Assembly: GCF_013128195.2 (NCBI RefSeq)
Contig: NZ_CP053452.2
Location: forward strand, 4,774,001-4,838,000
DNA: 64,000 nucleotides
Source of the DNA: Frigoriglobus tundricola
GTDB lineage: Bacteria; Planctomycetota; Planctomycetia; Gemmatales; Gemmataceae
Direction of reading: 5' to 3'
This document shows, in pieces, positions 17,116 through 26,080 of the stretch (positions are counted from its first letter, which is position 1; the number at the start of each line of letters is the position of its first letter). The notes under the pieces were generated by a model. The model was given only the letters and a program-made list of their open reading frames with translations, was not told the DNA's origin and did no database searches. A program made the translations under genes and the position numbers.

Positions 17116-18611
17116 GGGCTCTGTCTTACCTGGAACGCGCCCGACGGCTCAACTCGCTCCGGCCACGAACCGGTGTGGTACCCGCGCGTCACGACGGGAA
17201 GGAGCCGCGGCCGAAGGGAGCGGGCCAGCCACCGTATCGGATACCGGCGGTGCCCACTTCGGCAGGGGACGACCGGACGGAACGAATACCCGAGCGTGCC
17301 GTAGCTCCCCTTCATCACGACCGCCGACCGCCCCCGCTTGGTCCGCGGCGGTCGCCGCTCCGCGGCCCCGGCGGGCCGCCGCGTGCCGGCTTCGCCGGCC
17401 CCTGCGCGCGCCCCTGGCCCGGCGCGCGGGGCGCGCCCGCCGCCGCGGTTCTTGTCCGCGCCGCCCGGCGGTTTGGGCGGGGCCGCGGCCGTGTAATCGA
17501 AGTCCGGGAGCGTGATCCGCGGGAGCCGCTGCCCCACCTGCCGCTCGATCCGGGCCAGCGCGCCCTCTTCCTCGCGCGCCACCAGGATGAAGGCGTCGCC
17601 GGTCGCGCCGGCCCGGCCCGTGCGGCCGATCCGGTGAACGTAGTCCTCCGGCACGTCCGGCACGTCCGTGCTGATGACGTGCGTGATGTGGTCGACGTCC
17701 AGCCCGCGGGCGGCGATGTTCGTCGCCACCATGATCTGGAAGTCGCCGCGGCGGAACCCCTCCATCGCCTTCGCCCGCTGCGGCGGGGTCCGGTTGCTGT
17801 GCAGCTCCGCCACGCTGAACCCGTCCGCGGTCAAAACGCGGGCCAGCTTCTTCGCGTTGTGCTTCGTGCGCGTGAACACCAGCACCGAGGGCATCTCGGT
17901 CTCGCCCAGCATGTGCCGCAACAGGGCGGTTTTGAGGTGCGTCGGCACCGGGTACGCGGCCTGCGTGATGCCCACGGCGGTGGAGCTGCGGCGGCCGATC
18001 TGGACCGTCGCGGGGTCGCGCAGGAGTTCGTGGGCCAGCTTCGCGATCACCGGCGGCATCGTCGCGGAGAAGAACAGCGTGTGACTGCGGGCCGGCATGC
18101 GGGCGATGATCCGGCGCACGTCCGGCAGGAAGCCCATGTCGAACATGCTGTCCGCTTCGTCGAGGACGAGCGTCGTCGCCTTGTCGAGCCGGGCGGTGCC
18201 GCGCTGGATGTGGTCGAGGAGCCGGCCGGGCGTGGCGATGACGATGTCGGCGCCGGCCCGCAGTGCCCGTTCCTGCGCGCCGATCGGCCGCCCGCCCACG
18301 ACGAGCGCGGACTGCACGCGGGTGTGCTTCGCCAGCCCGCGGCACACGTCGTCGATCTGCTCCGCCAGTTCGCGCGTGGGGGACACGACGAGCGCGCGGA
18401 CGGCCCCGCGGGGCTGGTCGATCAGGCGGTGCAGCACCGGCAGCAGGAACCCGGCGGTTTTACCCGTGCCGGTCTGGGCGGTGGCGATCACGTCGCGCCC
18501 GGTCAGCGCGGGCGGGATGGCCCCGGCCTGGACCGGGGTCGGCTCCGTGTACCCGAGGTCTTGCGTGGCGCGGACGAGCGAGGGGTGAAGGCCCAGCGTC
18601 TTGAACGGCAT
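17112..18611 (-). CDS. DEAD-box RNA helicase (RhlE-like)
   Basis: The protein has 499 residues. ATG 18611 (MPFKTLGLHPSLVRATQDLG) is chosen because the Q motif (GYTEPTPVQAGAIP) follows normally. All helicase motifs are present in order: AQTGTGKT (I), PTRELAEQI (Ia), TPGRLLDHI (Ib), LDEADSMFDMGF (II), SATMPP (III), VFTRTKHNAKKLA (IV), ATNIAARGLDVDHI (V) and HRIGRTGRAG (VI). An Arg/Gly/Pro-rich basic tail (from about 395) follows, as in RhlE proteins, and probably binds RNA. It unwinds RNA duplexes with ATP, for example in ribosome assembly or mRNA decay. The tail's last 60 residues look less conserved. The gene is coupled by ATGA overlap to a small membrane-anchored gene. Confidence 0.93.
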   Translation of the reverse strand: MPFKTLGLHPSLVRATQDLGYTEPTPVQAGAIPPALTGRDVIATAQTGTGKTAGFLLPVLHRLIDQPRGAVRALVVSPTRELAEQIDDVCRGLAKHTRVQSALVVGGRPIGAQERALRAGADIVIATPGRLLDHIQRGTARLDKATTLVLDEADSMFDMGFLPDVRRIIARMPARSHTLFFSATMPPVIAKLAHELLRDPATVQIGRRSSTAVGITQAAYPVPTHLKTALLRHMLGETEMPSVLVFTRTKHNAKKLARVLTADGFSVAELHSNRTPPQRAKAMEGFRRGDFQIMVATNIAARGLDVDHITHVISTDVPDVPEDYVHRIGRTGRAGATGDAFILVAREEEGALARIERQVGQRLPRITLPDFDYTAAAPPKPPGGADKNRGGGRAPRAGPGARAGAGEAGTRRPAGAAERRPPRTKRGRSAVVMKGSYGTLGYSFRPVVPCRSGHRRYPIRWLARSLRPRLLPVVTRGYHTGSWPERVEPSGAFQVRQSP

Positions 18612-18806
18612 GGAGGCTCCGCGGTGTTCGGATCGGCCCGAAAGAGGGTAGTATATCAGGCCGACGCCGGGTGCCCCGGGAAGAGCGCACCGCGGCACCC
18701 GTTTCCGAGGGGCCGGGCCCGCTGGCGGGAAGTCAATCGATGAATTGCTTGAGCGTTGTGGCCGCGTCTGGGAAGACGGGTACCGATTAGAAGGAACGCG
18801 ATGGCG

Positions 18807-20051
18807 TCACTTGGCCAAATACATGGCCACCGCGATGACGAGTGACACCAGCCCGAACATCACGCCCGCGGCCATCCCGATCAGCGCCAGTTTCGCCGTC
18901 CGCTGCGCCCGGGCCAGCGCGTCGGCCGCCTCCGCGGCTTCGAGCGCCGGTCGGAGATCGAGCCCGGCGGTGCTCTCCTGTGCCGCGGCGGCTGCGATCG
19001 GCGGCAGCTTGCCCGACGGGCGCCCGTTGCGGTCCGGGGCGTTCACGAACGGCATCAGCGCCTGCACCACTTCCGCGGCCGTCTGGAACCGGTCGGCCGG
19101 GTCCTTCGCCAGCATCCGCTCCACGACCGCGGACAGGTCCTCGGGCACGTCCGGGCACACGTCGTGCGCCGGCGGGACCGCCGACAGGTGGTGCGCGACC
19201 ATCTTCGCGGCCGTGGTGCCGCTGAACGGCGGCTGGCCGGTGAGCAGGTGGTAGAGCGTGGCGCCGAGGTTGTAGATGTCGGCCCGGTGGTCGGCTTCGG
19301 CGCCCAGCAGTTGCTCCGGGGCGACGTAGTCCGTGGTCCCCATAATCGCGCCCGCCCCGCGGCTCAGCCGGGTGCCGGAGTCCTCGAAGAACTGAGCGAG
19401 GCCGAGGTCGAGGATCTTCACGATGCCGTCGCGGCCGAGGAGCAGGTTGGCCGGTTTGATGTCGCGGTGGGCGACGCCCTTCTCGTGGGCGTGTTGCAGC
19501 CCGGCCGCGGCCTGGACCGCGCACCCGACGGCCTCGCCGACGGAGAGCTGCCCGGCCGCCGCGAGGCGGCGGTCGAGCGTGTCGCCGTCGATGTACTCCA
19601 GAACGAGGAAGTGCGTGCCCCGGTCGCAGGCGACGTCGTAAGCGTGGACGATGTTCGGGTGGTCGAGGGCGGCGGCGGCGCGGGCCTCCTGGTAGAACCG
19701 TTCGACGCCGGCCGGGTCGAGCGCCTGCTTGGGCGGCAGCACCTTGATGGCGACGCGGCGCCGGAGCGCGGCGTGTTCCGCGAGGAACACCTGCCCCATG
19801 CCGCCGGCGCCGATCTGGTTCAGGATGCGGTACGGGCCGAGTTTGAACCCGCGGTGCTTGCCCTGGAGGATGAGCCGGGCCTGGAACGGGGTCAGAATGC
19901 CGGCCTGAACGAGGCGCGTGGCGGTGTCGGAGGCGGTCGGTGGGACCGGGCCGGACTGGGTGAGGAACCCGTCGAGCACGTCATCGTCGGCGATCTCGGC
20001 GCGGCGAACGAGCGCGACAACCGCGTCGCCGGTACGAGGAGGTTCGGGCAT
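18807..20051 (-). CDS. Serine/threonine protein kinase, membrane-anchored
   Basis: The protein has 414 residues from ATG 20051. An N-terminal 60-residue helical segment precedes the kinase domain: IGAGGMGQVFLAEH, VAIKVLPPK, HRDIKPANLLL, a DLG in place of the usual DFG (KILDLGLAQFF), then GTTDYVAPEQL and RMLAKDPADRFQTA. The N-terminal LVQAGILTPFQARLILQGK block is typical of planctomycete kinases. A single transmembrane helix (MAAGVMFGLVSLVIAVAMYL) ends the protein, so the kinase is cytoplasmic with a C-terminal anchor and almost no extracytoplasmic part. The substrate is unknown. An alternative start at 20189 would prepend low-complexity sequence with no family support. Confidence 0.92.
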   Translation of the reverse strand: MPEPPRTGDAVVALVRRAEIADDDVLDGFLTQSGPVPPTASDTATRLVQAGILTPFQARLILQGKHRGFKLGPYRILNQIGAGGMGQVFLAEHAALRRRVAIKVLPPKQALDPAGVERFYQEARAAAALDHPNIVHAYDVACDRGTHFLVLEYIDGDTLDRRLAAAGQLSVGEAVGCAVQAAAGLQHAHEKGVAHRDIKPANLLLGRDGIVKILDLGLAQFFEDSGTRLSRGAGAIMGTTDYVAPEQLLGAEADHRADIYNLGATLYHLLTGQPPFSGTTAAKMVAHHLSAVPPAHDVCPDVPEDLSAVVERMLAKDPADRFQTAAEVVQALMPFVNAPDRNGRPSGKLPPIAAAAAQESTAGLDLRPALEAAEAADALARAQRTAKLALIGMAAGVMFGLVSLVIAVAMYLAK

Positions 20052-20777
20052 AGGCAAAACGCACCCCGAGATGGCACCCGCGCCGCCACGGCTTCGGTCC
20101 CGCCCCCCCGTGGGAGATGGAGGGGACGGATGCGGGCCGGTTGTGGCGGAACGCTCTAATCCACTGTATCGGGCGGGCGAAATGGGCAACCCGCATTAAA
20201 GGCCCAGAATGGCATAATGCGCGGCCGATGTCAAAGGGTTGCTGGGCAAGCTGGACCGAGATTTCACATTTTCTTGCCGGAGCACCCCGCACGGACCCGT
20301 TCAACTCGACGCCCCCGCGCCGCCGCGGTAAAGTGGTGGTGGATTTGCAAGTCTCGTGCCCGACCCCGCTACCCGGGATCGTATGGCTCAACAGAACGGC
20401 AAACCCAAGAATCCTGCGCCAACGGCCCTGCGCCTACCGCGAACGCCTGCCGTCGTACTTTTGACGAGCCGGTCGGCTTTCGGTCCCTTGCCGGGTTCAC
20501 CTGGGCCGGCCCGGTGACGGAGAACCCGACCCGCGTTTCGCCGCAGCACAAGCCCGCCGCCGAGGACGGAACGTCCTCGGCGGGCGCGTTCGCAACTGTC
20601 CCGGCCGGTGACCTGAAGCTGATCGCCTGTCCGGGGAGCTTCGGCGGCGCGCCGGTCATTGTGATACCGTTCTGGACGCGCCGACCGACGGCTCTCCACC
20701 GCACCCAGCGAGCCCGAACACAAGAACCCACCCCGCCGCGGCCCGGCGCTCCGATTCACAAAACGGAACCAGCGGTT
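20052..20777. other. Intergenic region with one hairpin
   Basis: This 726-base gap lies upstream of the kinase gene (minus strand) and downstream of a lipoprotein gene (minus strand). It contains a 10-bp stem CGCCGAGGAC/GTCCTCGGCG with loop ggaac at 20558-20582, which could end or stabilise the lipoprotein transcript. A 44-codon open frame from ATG 20383 (MAQQNGKPKNPAPTAL) is visible but has no recognisable family and no good ribosome site, so it is not called. Confidence 0.4.
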
Positions 20778-21251
20778 TTACTTCAGGTCGATATCGAACA
20801 CGTTGTCGCCCCGTGTGACAACTGTCGTGATCCCGGATCTCCCCGGGTCCTCGTACTGCTTCGGCAACGGCCGCCACTTGAGGTCCGATTTCGGCGCCGC
20901 CGCGCCGGGCGTGGCCCGCGCATCCGGCTTCGCCTCTGGGTCGCTCTTTGATCCGGGCTTCTTGGTCGTTGGCGTGACACCCGCCGGATTGGGGCTGACA
21001 ACCGCGAATCGCAATGTTCCCGTCTTCACGCCCGTCACGACGTAATGGCCCTCGGGATCGACGCGTGCGCTGACGGACCGGTCTTGATCATCGACCACGA
21101 TCACTCCGCCAAACGTCACCGGCTTTCCCTGGTAGGTGACGCGGCCTTGAACATCACACGTGCCGCCACAGCCCGCCGCACCCGACATTGCAATGACCAT
21201 TACCAGTGTCAGGCCGCACCGTCGGCACCTTGGTCGTTTACTCAGATACAT
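20778..21251 (-). CDS. Lipoprotein with carboxypeptidase-regulatory-like fold, DUF1559 partner
   Basis: The protein has 157 residues. ATG 21251 gives a clean lipoprotein signal with lipobox GAAGC (acceptor Cys28). The mature part opens CGGTCDVQGRVTYQGKPVTFG, a beta-strand pattern of the transthyretin/carboxypeptidase-regulatory type, and continues VDPEGHYVVTGVKTGTLRFAVV. A Pro/Lys-rich insert (about 105-130) follows and the protein ends with a beta strand GDNVFDIDLK. Proteins of this type frequently sit next to DUF1559 genes in planctomycetes. It lies 199 bases downstream of one here, with a perfect 20-bp palindrome between. It is probably an envelope-anchored binding module; no enzymatic residues are seen. 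Confidence 0.85.
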   Translation of the reverse strand: MYLSKRPRCRRCGLTLVMVIAMSGAAGCGGTCDVQGRVTYQGKPVTFGGVIVVDDQDRSVSARVDPEGHYVVTGVKTGTLRFAVVSPNPAGVTPTTKKPGSKSDPEAKPDARATPGAAAPKSDLKWRPLPKQYEDPGRSGITTVVTRGDNVFDIDLK

Positions 21252-21331
21252 GATAAGCTCCGTCAGACGTGGGACGAACTCACAGGTGGGCCCGGCCTCG
21301 CCCCTCGGCCGCGAGTACGCGGGCTCCGGGC

Positions 21332-21376
21332 AGCGACTACGCAGGGGCGCCGGAACGGCGCCCCTGCGTAGTCGCT
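21332..21376. promoter_or_regulatory. Perfect 20-bp palindrome between DUF1559 and lipoprotein genes
   Basis: The left arm AGCGACTACGCAGGGGCGCC (21332-21351), loop ggaac, and an exact complement at 21357-21376 make a very stable hairpin in either strand. It lies 75 bases after the DUF1559 stop and 81 bases before the lipoprotein start. No U-tract follows on the coding strand. It probably modulates expression of the second gene or protects the first transcript. Confidence 0.65.
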
Positions 21377-21450
21377 CTTCCCCGAAGAGAAGGCAAAAAC
21401 TCATTCGTCAACGGATGCCGACGCCCGCGCGGGCCGGCACGGAGAGCGCA

Positions 21451-22419
21451 TCAGTACGAGCCGCTCGGTACCACTTCGCCCCCGGCGCGGGTGGAGAGGG
21501 CCTGGAGCGCCTGAGGGGTGATCGAATAGCTGATGAAGTGAACGGACCCGTCCCCGAATGCCATGTTGGCACCGCCCAGGTGAAAGCTCCCGAGATTGTT
21601 GTAAGTGCAGTCGTTCGTCGTGCTGGAAGGACCAAACAGGGCCGGGTACGGACAGCCGCTGTCGCCGGAACTACCGTACACGAGGTCACTGCCCCCGTTT
21701 GCTGCGTTGATCCACATTTCGGTGCCGGTCGTGCCGATACCGTTGTCCCAGTACTCGTACCCTTCCCAGCTCCCGATCGTCCCCTGCCAGGGCCGGTCCG
21801 AAATCATAAGGGTGTTGCTGGTCCCGTCTGTAATGCCGAGCATGCTCACGGTGGGGGTCCTCGGGCCCGAAGAGAACCAGGCGCCTTGAATAATCCCCTC
21901 CGTCCCCACCCCGCCACTAAACACCGGGAAATTGGTCCCGCCGCCCAACGTGAGGCCGGTGATGACAACATAGTCCGATGCGGCGTAGCCGGTCTCCCCG
22001 CCCCCCAATATGTACGGCGGCCGCGGGTCGGAGGGGCAGACGTAGGTCTGGACCACCGTTTTCGCTTGTTGCAGATAGCTCGAGTAGTTGTAATTGGCGG
22101 GCGGGGGAGTGTACCCGCCCTCCCACATCGGGTTGACGTTGTAAAGATTGCCTTGCTCGATGTACGGCAGAATCATCGTCATCCAACTCTGCCAGTCGCC
22201 GTAATTCATGTTCGGAAACACGCCGTTGGCGCTTTCGTAGTTGTGCAGCGCCAGGGCCATCTGTTTGAGGTTGTTGCTGCACTTCATCCGGGCGGCCGCT
22301 TCCCGCACCTTCTGCACAGCGGGCAGGAGCAAGCCGATGAGGATGGCGATGATCGCAATGACCACGAGCAACTCGATCAGCGTGAACGCCGACCGGCCGC
22401 CGCGTTGAACACTTCGCAT
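21451..22419 (-). CDS. DUF1559 pseudopilin-like protein
   Basis: The protein has 322 residues. The leader [20 protein letters not shown] and the hydrophobic helix are followed by [20 protein letters not shown]. The DUF1559 C-terminal signature is FHLGGANMAFGDGSVHFISY. ATG 22419 is preferred to the ATG four codons upstream because GGAG is then 7 bases away. The 16-residue region after the helix is almost identical to the other three copies, while the body (SYLQQAKTVVQTYVCPSDPR) is divergent, so these are old paralogs. The gene precedes a lipoprotein gene and follows the large ECF sigma gene (212 bases), all on the minus strand. Confidence 0.93.
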   Translation of the reverse strand: MRSVQRGGRSAFTLIELLVVIAIIAILIGLLLPAVQKVREAAARMKCSNNLKQMALALHNYESANGVFPNMNYGDWQSWMTMILPYIEQGNLYNVNPMWEGGYTPPPANYNYSSYLQQAKTVVQTYVCPSDPRPPYILGGGETGYAASDYVVITGLTLGGGTNFPVFSGGVGTEGIIQGAWFSSGPRTPTVSMLGITDGTSNTLMISDRPWQGTIGSWEGYEYWDNGIGTTGTEMWINAANGGSDLVYGSSGDSGCPYPALFGPSSTTNDCTYNNLGSFHLGGANMAFGDGSVHFISYSITPQALQALSTRAGGEVVPSGSY

Positions 22420-22631
22420 GATGCGCTCCACGGTTCAGGGACAAAACGAATCGAACCGAACACACAATCGAACACGACGTACCCGATCACACCTCGGGCG
22501 CCCCGGGTCCTTGGAGCGCCGGGCGCCCGGCGGGCGCGCCCCGCACGGTCCCGTTCGCCGGCCGAGCGCGTGCGGCGCGCCGGTCGGGAGCCGGTTCCAC
22601 AAGGTGCCGGCGGCACCACCCGGACCGCACA

Positions 22632-25466
22632 TCAGTCCCCGTCACCCGAGAGCACCTCGGTCAGGGACCTGGGCTTCTCGGCGGCGACCGCGTCCGGGAG
22701 GCGCACCACTTGACCCGGCTTCACCCGGAACGTGGCGCTCGCGTAGAGCAGATCGCCGGTCTCGAACCGGACCACGTATTCCGCACCCGGCACCAGCGCC
22801 CGGAGCGTCACCCCCCCGGCCGCATCGGTCACCGGCCCCGGCAGATGGTGCTTGGGGTCGAACCACGACTGGTCCACCGGGTTGGCCCCGGGCTGGGCCG
22901 GCGGGGCGGCCCCGACCGGGTAATCGCACCCGAGCCGAATCGCCGCGGTCGCGGTCACACCCGGCACGGGCCGCCCGCCCGCACTGATCAGCCGCACCTC
23001 GGCGGTCCCACAGGGCGCCAACTTCACGAGAGGCGGCTCGCCCCCCGCCCGCAATTCGGTCACCGCTCCGACGAGCCGGTCCGGGTCCAGGAGCACCACC
23101 GGGTACACGCGCCCCGGTGCGCACCCCGGCAGCTCGAACACCCCGTTGCGGATCAGTTGCGGGCGGGTGACGAGGTTCCGCAGCGGTTGCACCACCGACC
23201 GGCACACGAACACCCCACTCGGCACCGGCCCGCCGTCCGGTCCCACGGCCCTCCCGGGCACCGCCGCGCCGACTTTCAGCGTCAGGGTGACCCGTTCGGG
23301 GCACCGGCCGGGGAGCAGGTCGATGTCTTTCCCGGCATGGTCGAAGCTCCGCAGGTGGTCGGTGCCACACGACGGGCAGCGGCGGAACCCGTGACCGGCC
23401 GGGCGGAAGTGGTCCGTCGGTCCGAACGCCCGGAGCTGCCCCGGGCCGAACGGCACGGCGAGGCGAAACGATCCGTCGGCGGCCGAGCGGACCGGCGCAT
23501 CGCGGCCGGCGAGCAGACCGTCCGGTGCGTGCCGGTTCTCCGCTTTCGGGTTGTGGGTGACCCACCCGCCGGCCACCGGTCGGCCCGAATCGTCCAGCAG
23601 CACCCCGTGCAGCACCTGGCCGGTTGGGAGCGCGACCGACAAATCGCGTGAGGTCTCGCCCGCGTCCCAGGTGACGTCACGGCTCACGGGGAGGTAAGCG
23701 GTTCCGTCCGGGGGGTGCATGAACACGCGGTACGGTCCGCCGGACGGCAACCGGAGGCGGAAGCCGCCGTCCGCCGCGGTCACGGCGTCGAACTCGACCG
23801 GCGGGGTGTCGGTCACGGTGTCCTGGGCCGCGGTCACGGCGGTGTAGCGGTTGTGGTGCGACTCCCACGGCCCGGCGAACACGCTCACCCGTGTCCCGGC
23901 GAGTGGGCGGGCGGTGTCGGTCGTCGTCACGCGACCGCGGAGCACCCGCGGAGCGGCGAGTTCGATGCGCACGGGGGCGGAATCGCTCGCCGCGACCCGG
24001 GCGACGGTGAGCGCGAACCGGTCGTCCCGCACGTCGAGCCACACGTCCGCGTCGGCCGGCAGCCCGGCGAACGCGAACGCCCCGTGTGCGTCGGCGGTCA
24101 CGTCCGCCGGCCACCCGTCGGGGGTCGTATGGGGGACGCCCTGGACCGGTTCGGCGGCGGCGCCGCCCAACCGCACGACCCCGACGCGAACCCCGGCCCC
24201 GGGCCGCCCGTCCGGGGCGACCAGCACCCCGCGGACCGCGCGCGCCGCGGGCACGCCGACGTCCGCGGTGCCCGCGCCCAGCCGAACCGGCTTGGCGGTC
24301 GGCGGGAGCCCGGGACCGCTAACCAGGAGGGTGACCGACCGTTCCGGGTAATGTGTCGGGAAGTCCGCCGGAACCGCGAGCGCGTACCGGCCGTCGGCAC
24401 CGGTGGTCACCTGAGCGACCACGTCGTCGCGGAGCCCGCGGTCTCCGGGCAGCCACGGCCGGCGGACCAGCGCCGACACACTCGCACCGGGAACCGGGCG
24501 GCCCGCGGCGTCGGTCACCCGTCCCGTGAGCGCCGCCTTGGACCGGTCAAGCTGTTGGAGCGGCCGTTCTGCGCTCTTCGCGTCCGGTTTCTCGGTCTGG
24601 TGACCCGCGACCGGCGGCACCGACTCGTCCGGCCAGGCCGCGACCCCGACGGCGGCACCGCACGCCAGAACCACGGCCGCCCCGAACCCCACGACCCACG
24701 CGGGCACCCGCGGAACCAGCGCCGCTTCGACCAGCGCCGCCAACCGTGGCGGGACATGGGCCCCGTGAGCGATTTCGGCCGCGCGCGCGAGCACCTCATT
24801 GTTGAGCCCGGCCGAGAGGGCCGCGAGCACACTGGCCGTGAGCGCGACCCCGCGGGCCGACAGCCGCTCCCGCAGCAGGGCGACGCCGCGCTCCACCCGG
24901 CGGTGGGCTTCAGCCACCGAGCAGCCGAGCACTTCGGCCGCCCGCACGAGCGTCCGGCCCTCGAGGTGGTACAAAACAACGGCCTCGCGGAGGCGGGCCG
25001 GGAGGCGGTCGAGTTCGGCGGCGGCCAGCGCCCAGGTCTCGCTCTGGTCCGGGGCGGTCCCGCCCGCTTCGACCGGACTGTCGTCGTGGAGCCGGAGGCG
25101 GAGCCGGGCGAACCGATCGGCCGAGCGGCGGAGCTGGCGGGCGGCGCGGCGGGCGGCGGTGCGCACCCACGGGCCGACGCCGGCGCGGGCGTCGATCGCC
25201 CCGGCGCGGCGGGCCAGCGCCATGAACGCCGCCTGGAACGCGTCCTCCGCGTCGTGCGGGTCGCCGAGTACCGCGATGCAAACGGACCACACCGCCCGCC
25301 CGTGGCGCCCGACCAGCACCCGAAACGCGTCCTGGTCCCCGGCCACGAACGCGGCCAGCAGGGCGCTGTCGCTCCGCGCGTCGTCACGAAGGGCCGCGAC
25401 GAACTGGCGCAAGAACCCGCTCAGTCGGTCGGACGGGCCGTCGGACGATGTGTGAGCAGCAGCCAT
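22632..25466 (-). CDS. ECF sigma factor fused to a transmembrane helix and six carboxypeptidase-regulatory repeats
   Basis: The protein has 944 residues. ATG 25466 is chosen for the GAGGG site 6 bases upstream. Residues about 30-195 form an ECF sigma factor: region 2 (HGRAVWSVCIAVLGDPHDAE, then DAFQAAFMALARRA) and region 4 (LPARLREAVVLYHLEGRTLV, then RAAEVLGCSVAEAHRRVERG). A membrane helix (VVGFGAAVVLACGAAVGVAA) follows at about 255-275. The rest holds about six Ig-like carboxypeptidase regulatory units beginning GRVTDAAGRPVPGASVSAL. This matches the membrane-tethered ECF group expanded in Gemmata (ECF01-Gob type). The external repeats probably sense an envelope signal and the sigma part is released or held at the membrane. 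No separate anti-sigma gene is seen. Confidence 0.88.
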   Translation of the reverse strand: MAAAHTSSDGPSDRLSGFLRQFVAALRDDARSDSALLAAFVAGDQDAFRVLVGRHGRAVWSVCIAVLGDPHDAEDAFQAAFMALARRAGAIDARAGVGPWVRTAARRAARQLRRSADRFARLRLRLHDDSPVEAGGTAPDQSETWALAAAELDRLPARLREAVVLYHLEGRTLVRAAEVLGCSVAEAHRRVERGVALLRERLSARGVALTASVLAALSAGLNNEVLARAAEIAHGAHVPPRLAALVEAALVPRVPAWVVGFGAAVVLACGAAVGVAAWPDESVPPVAGHQTEKPDAKSAERPLQQLDRSKAALTGRVTDAAGRPVPGASVSALVRRPWLPGDRGLRDDVVAQVTTGADGRYALAVPADFPTHYPERSVTLLVSGPGLPPTAKPVRLGAGTADVGVPAARAVRGVLVAPDGRPGAGVRVGVVRLGGAAAEPVQGVPHTTPDGWPADVTADAHGAFAFAGLPADADVWLDVRDDRFALTVARVAASDSAPVRIELAAPRVLRGRVTTTDTARPLAGTRVSVFAGPWESHHNRYTAVTAAQDTVTDTPPVEFDAVTAADGGFRLRLPSGGPYRVFMHPPDGTAYLPVSRDVTWDAGETSRDLSVALPTGQVLHGVLLDDSGRPVAGGWVTHNPKAENRHAPDGLLAGRDAPVRSAADGSFRLAVPFGPGQLRAFGPTDHFRPAGHGFRRCPSCGTDHLRSFDHAGKDIDLLPGRCPERVTLTLKVGAAVPGRAVGPDGGPVPSGVFVCRSVVQPLRNLVTRPQLIRNGVFELPGCAPGRVYPVVLLDPDRLVGAVTELRAGGEPPLVKLAPCGTAEVRLISAGGRPVPGVTATAAIRLGCDYPVGAAPPAQPGANPVDQSWFDPKHHLPGPVTDAAGGVTLRALVPGAEYVVRFETGDLLYASATFRVKPGQVVRLPDAVAAEKPRSLTEVLSGDGD

Positions 25467-26080
25467 AAGACCCTCACCGAACGGCACGGCGACTTTGCGA
25501 CCGGTCACCGCGCCGACACCGCTAACCAAAGGCCGGGAGTCGGGAAATTTCTCCTCCGGTTCTGTAATCCTCTCGTGATGTTCCAGTGAAGCCACCGATC
25601 GGTTAGCCAGAAGTCGTTGTCAAACAGATACATCGGCCCCAAAGGCAACCTGAGCGGGTGTCGAAACGTGCGAAATGGTCAGGGCAATTGGATGGTGCTC
25701 CTGCAAGCAGAGCCGACAACACCAGCAAGATTGAAAGGCTGAAATGCTTAAATCATGCGCTTCGGGATGGACATAATCCTATATGGTGGCGTCAGCCTCG
25801 AATTCATAGCGAAAATGAGAACTGAAGATGTTTGGTCGATTAAGGTAAGTCGAGGTGTGTGAAGATCAATGCTGATGAGCTGAGATGATTCGGGCTGCGT
25901 TTGGGTTCATGTTGCCCGCGCGGAGGGGCGTCCGCGGCTCGTGCGGCGTCCGGGCCTTCGTCAGCCTCTCGGGGCCGCTCCAGTTCCGGTCAGGGCCGGT
26001 GAGCGGGCCACAGCCTTGCAGTTCCGCGCGGTTCCCCCTTACAATCACCTCTCCCGCCCTCCCCACACGGTCGAGCCGCC
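25467..26080. other. AT-richer intergenic region before the complex I cluster
   Basis: This 614-base gap lies between the divergent ECF sigma gene and nuoI. The segment 25620-25890 is clearly lower in GC than its surroundings and contains no coding frame I can support. It probably carries promoters for both directions, but no consensus -35/-10 pair stands out. Confidence 0.5.

Noticed and set aside
20383-20517. Short open frame MAQQNGKPKNPAPTAL...
   Set aside because: It has no family match, no Shine-Dalgarno site and only 44 codons; left as noncoding.
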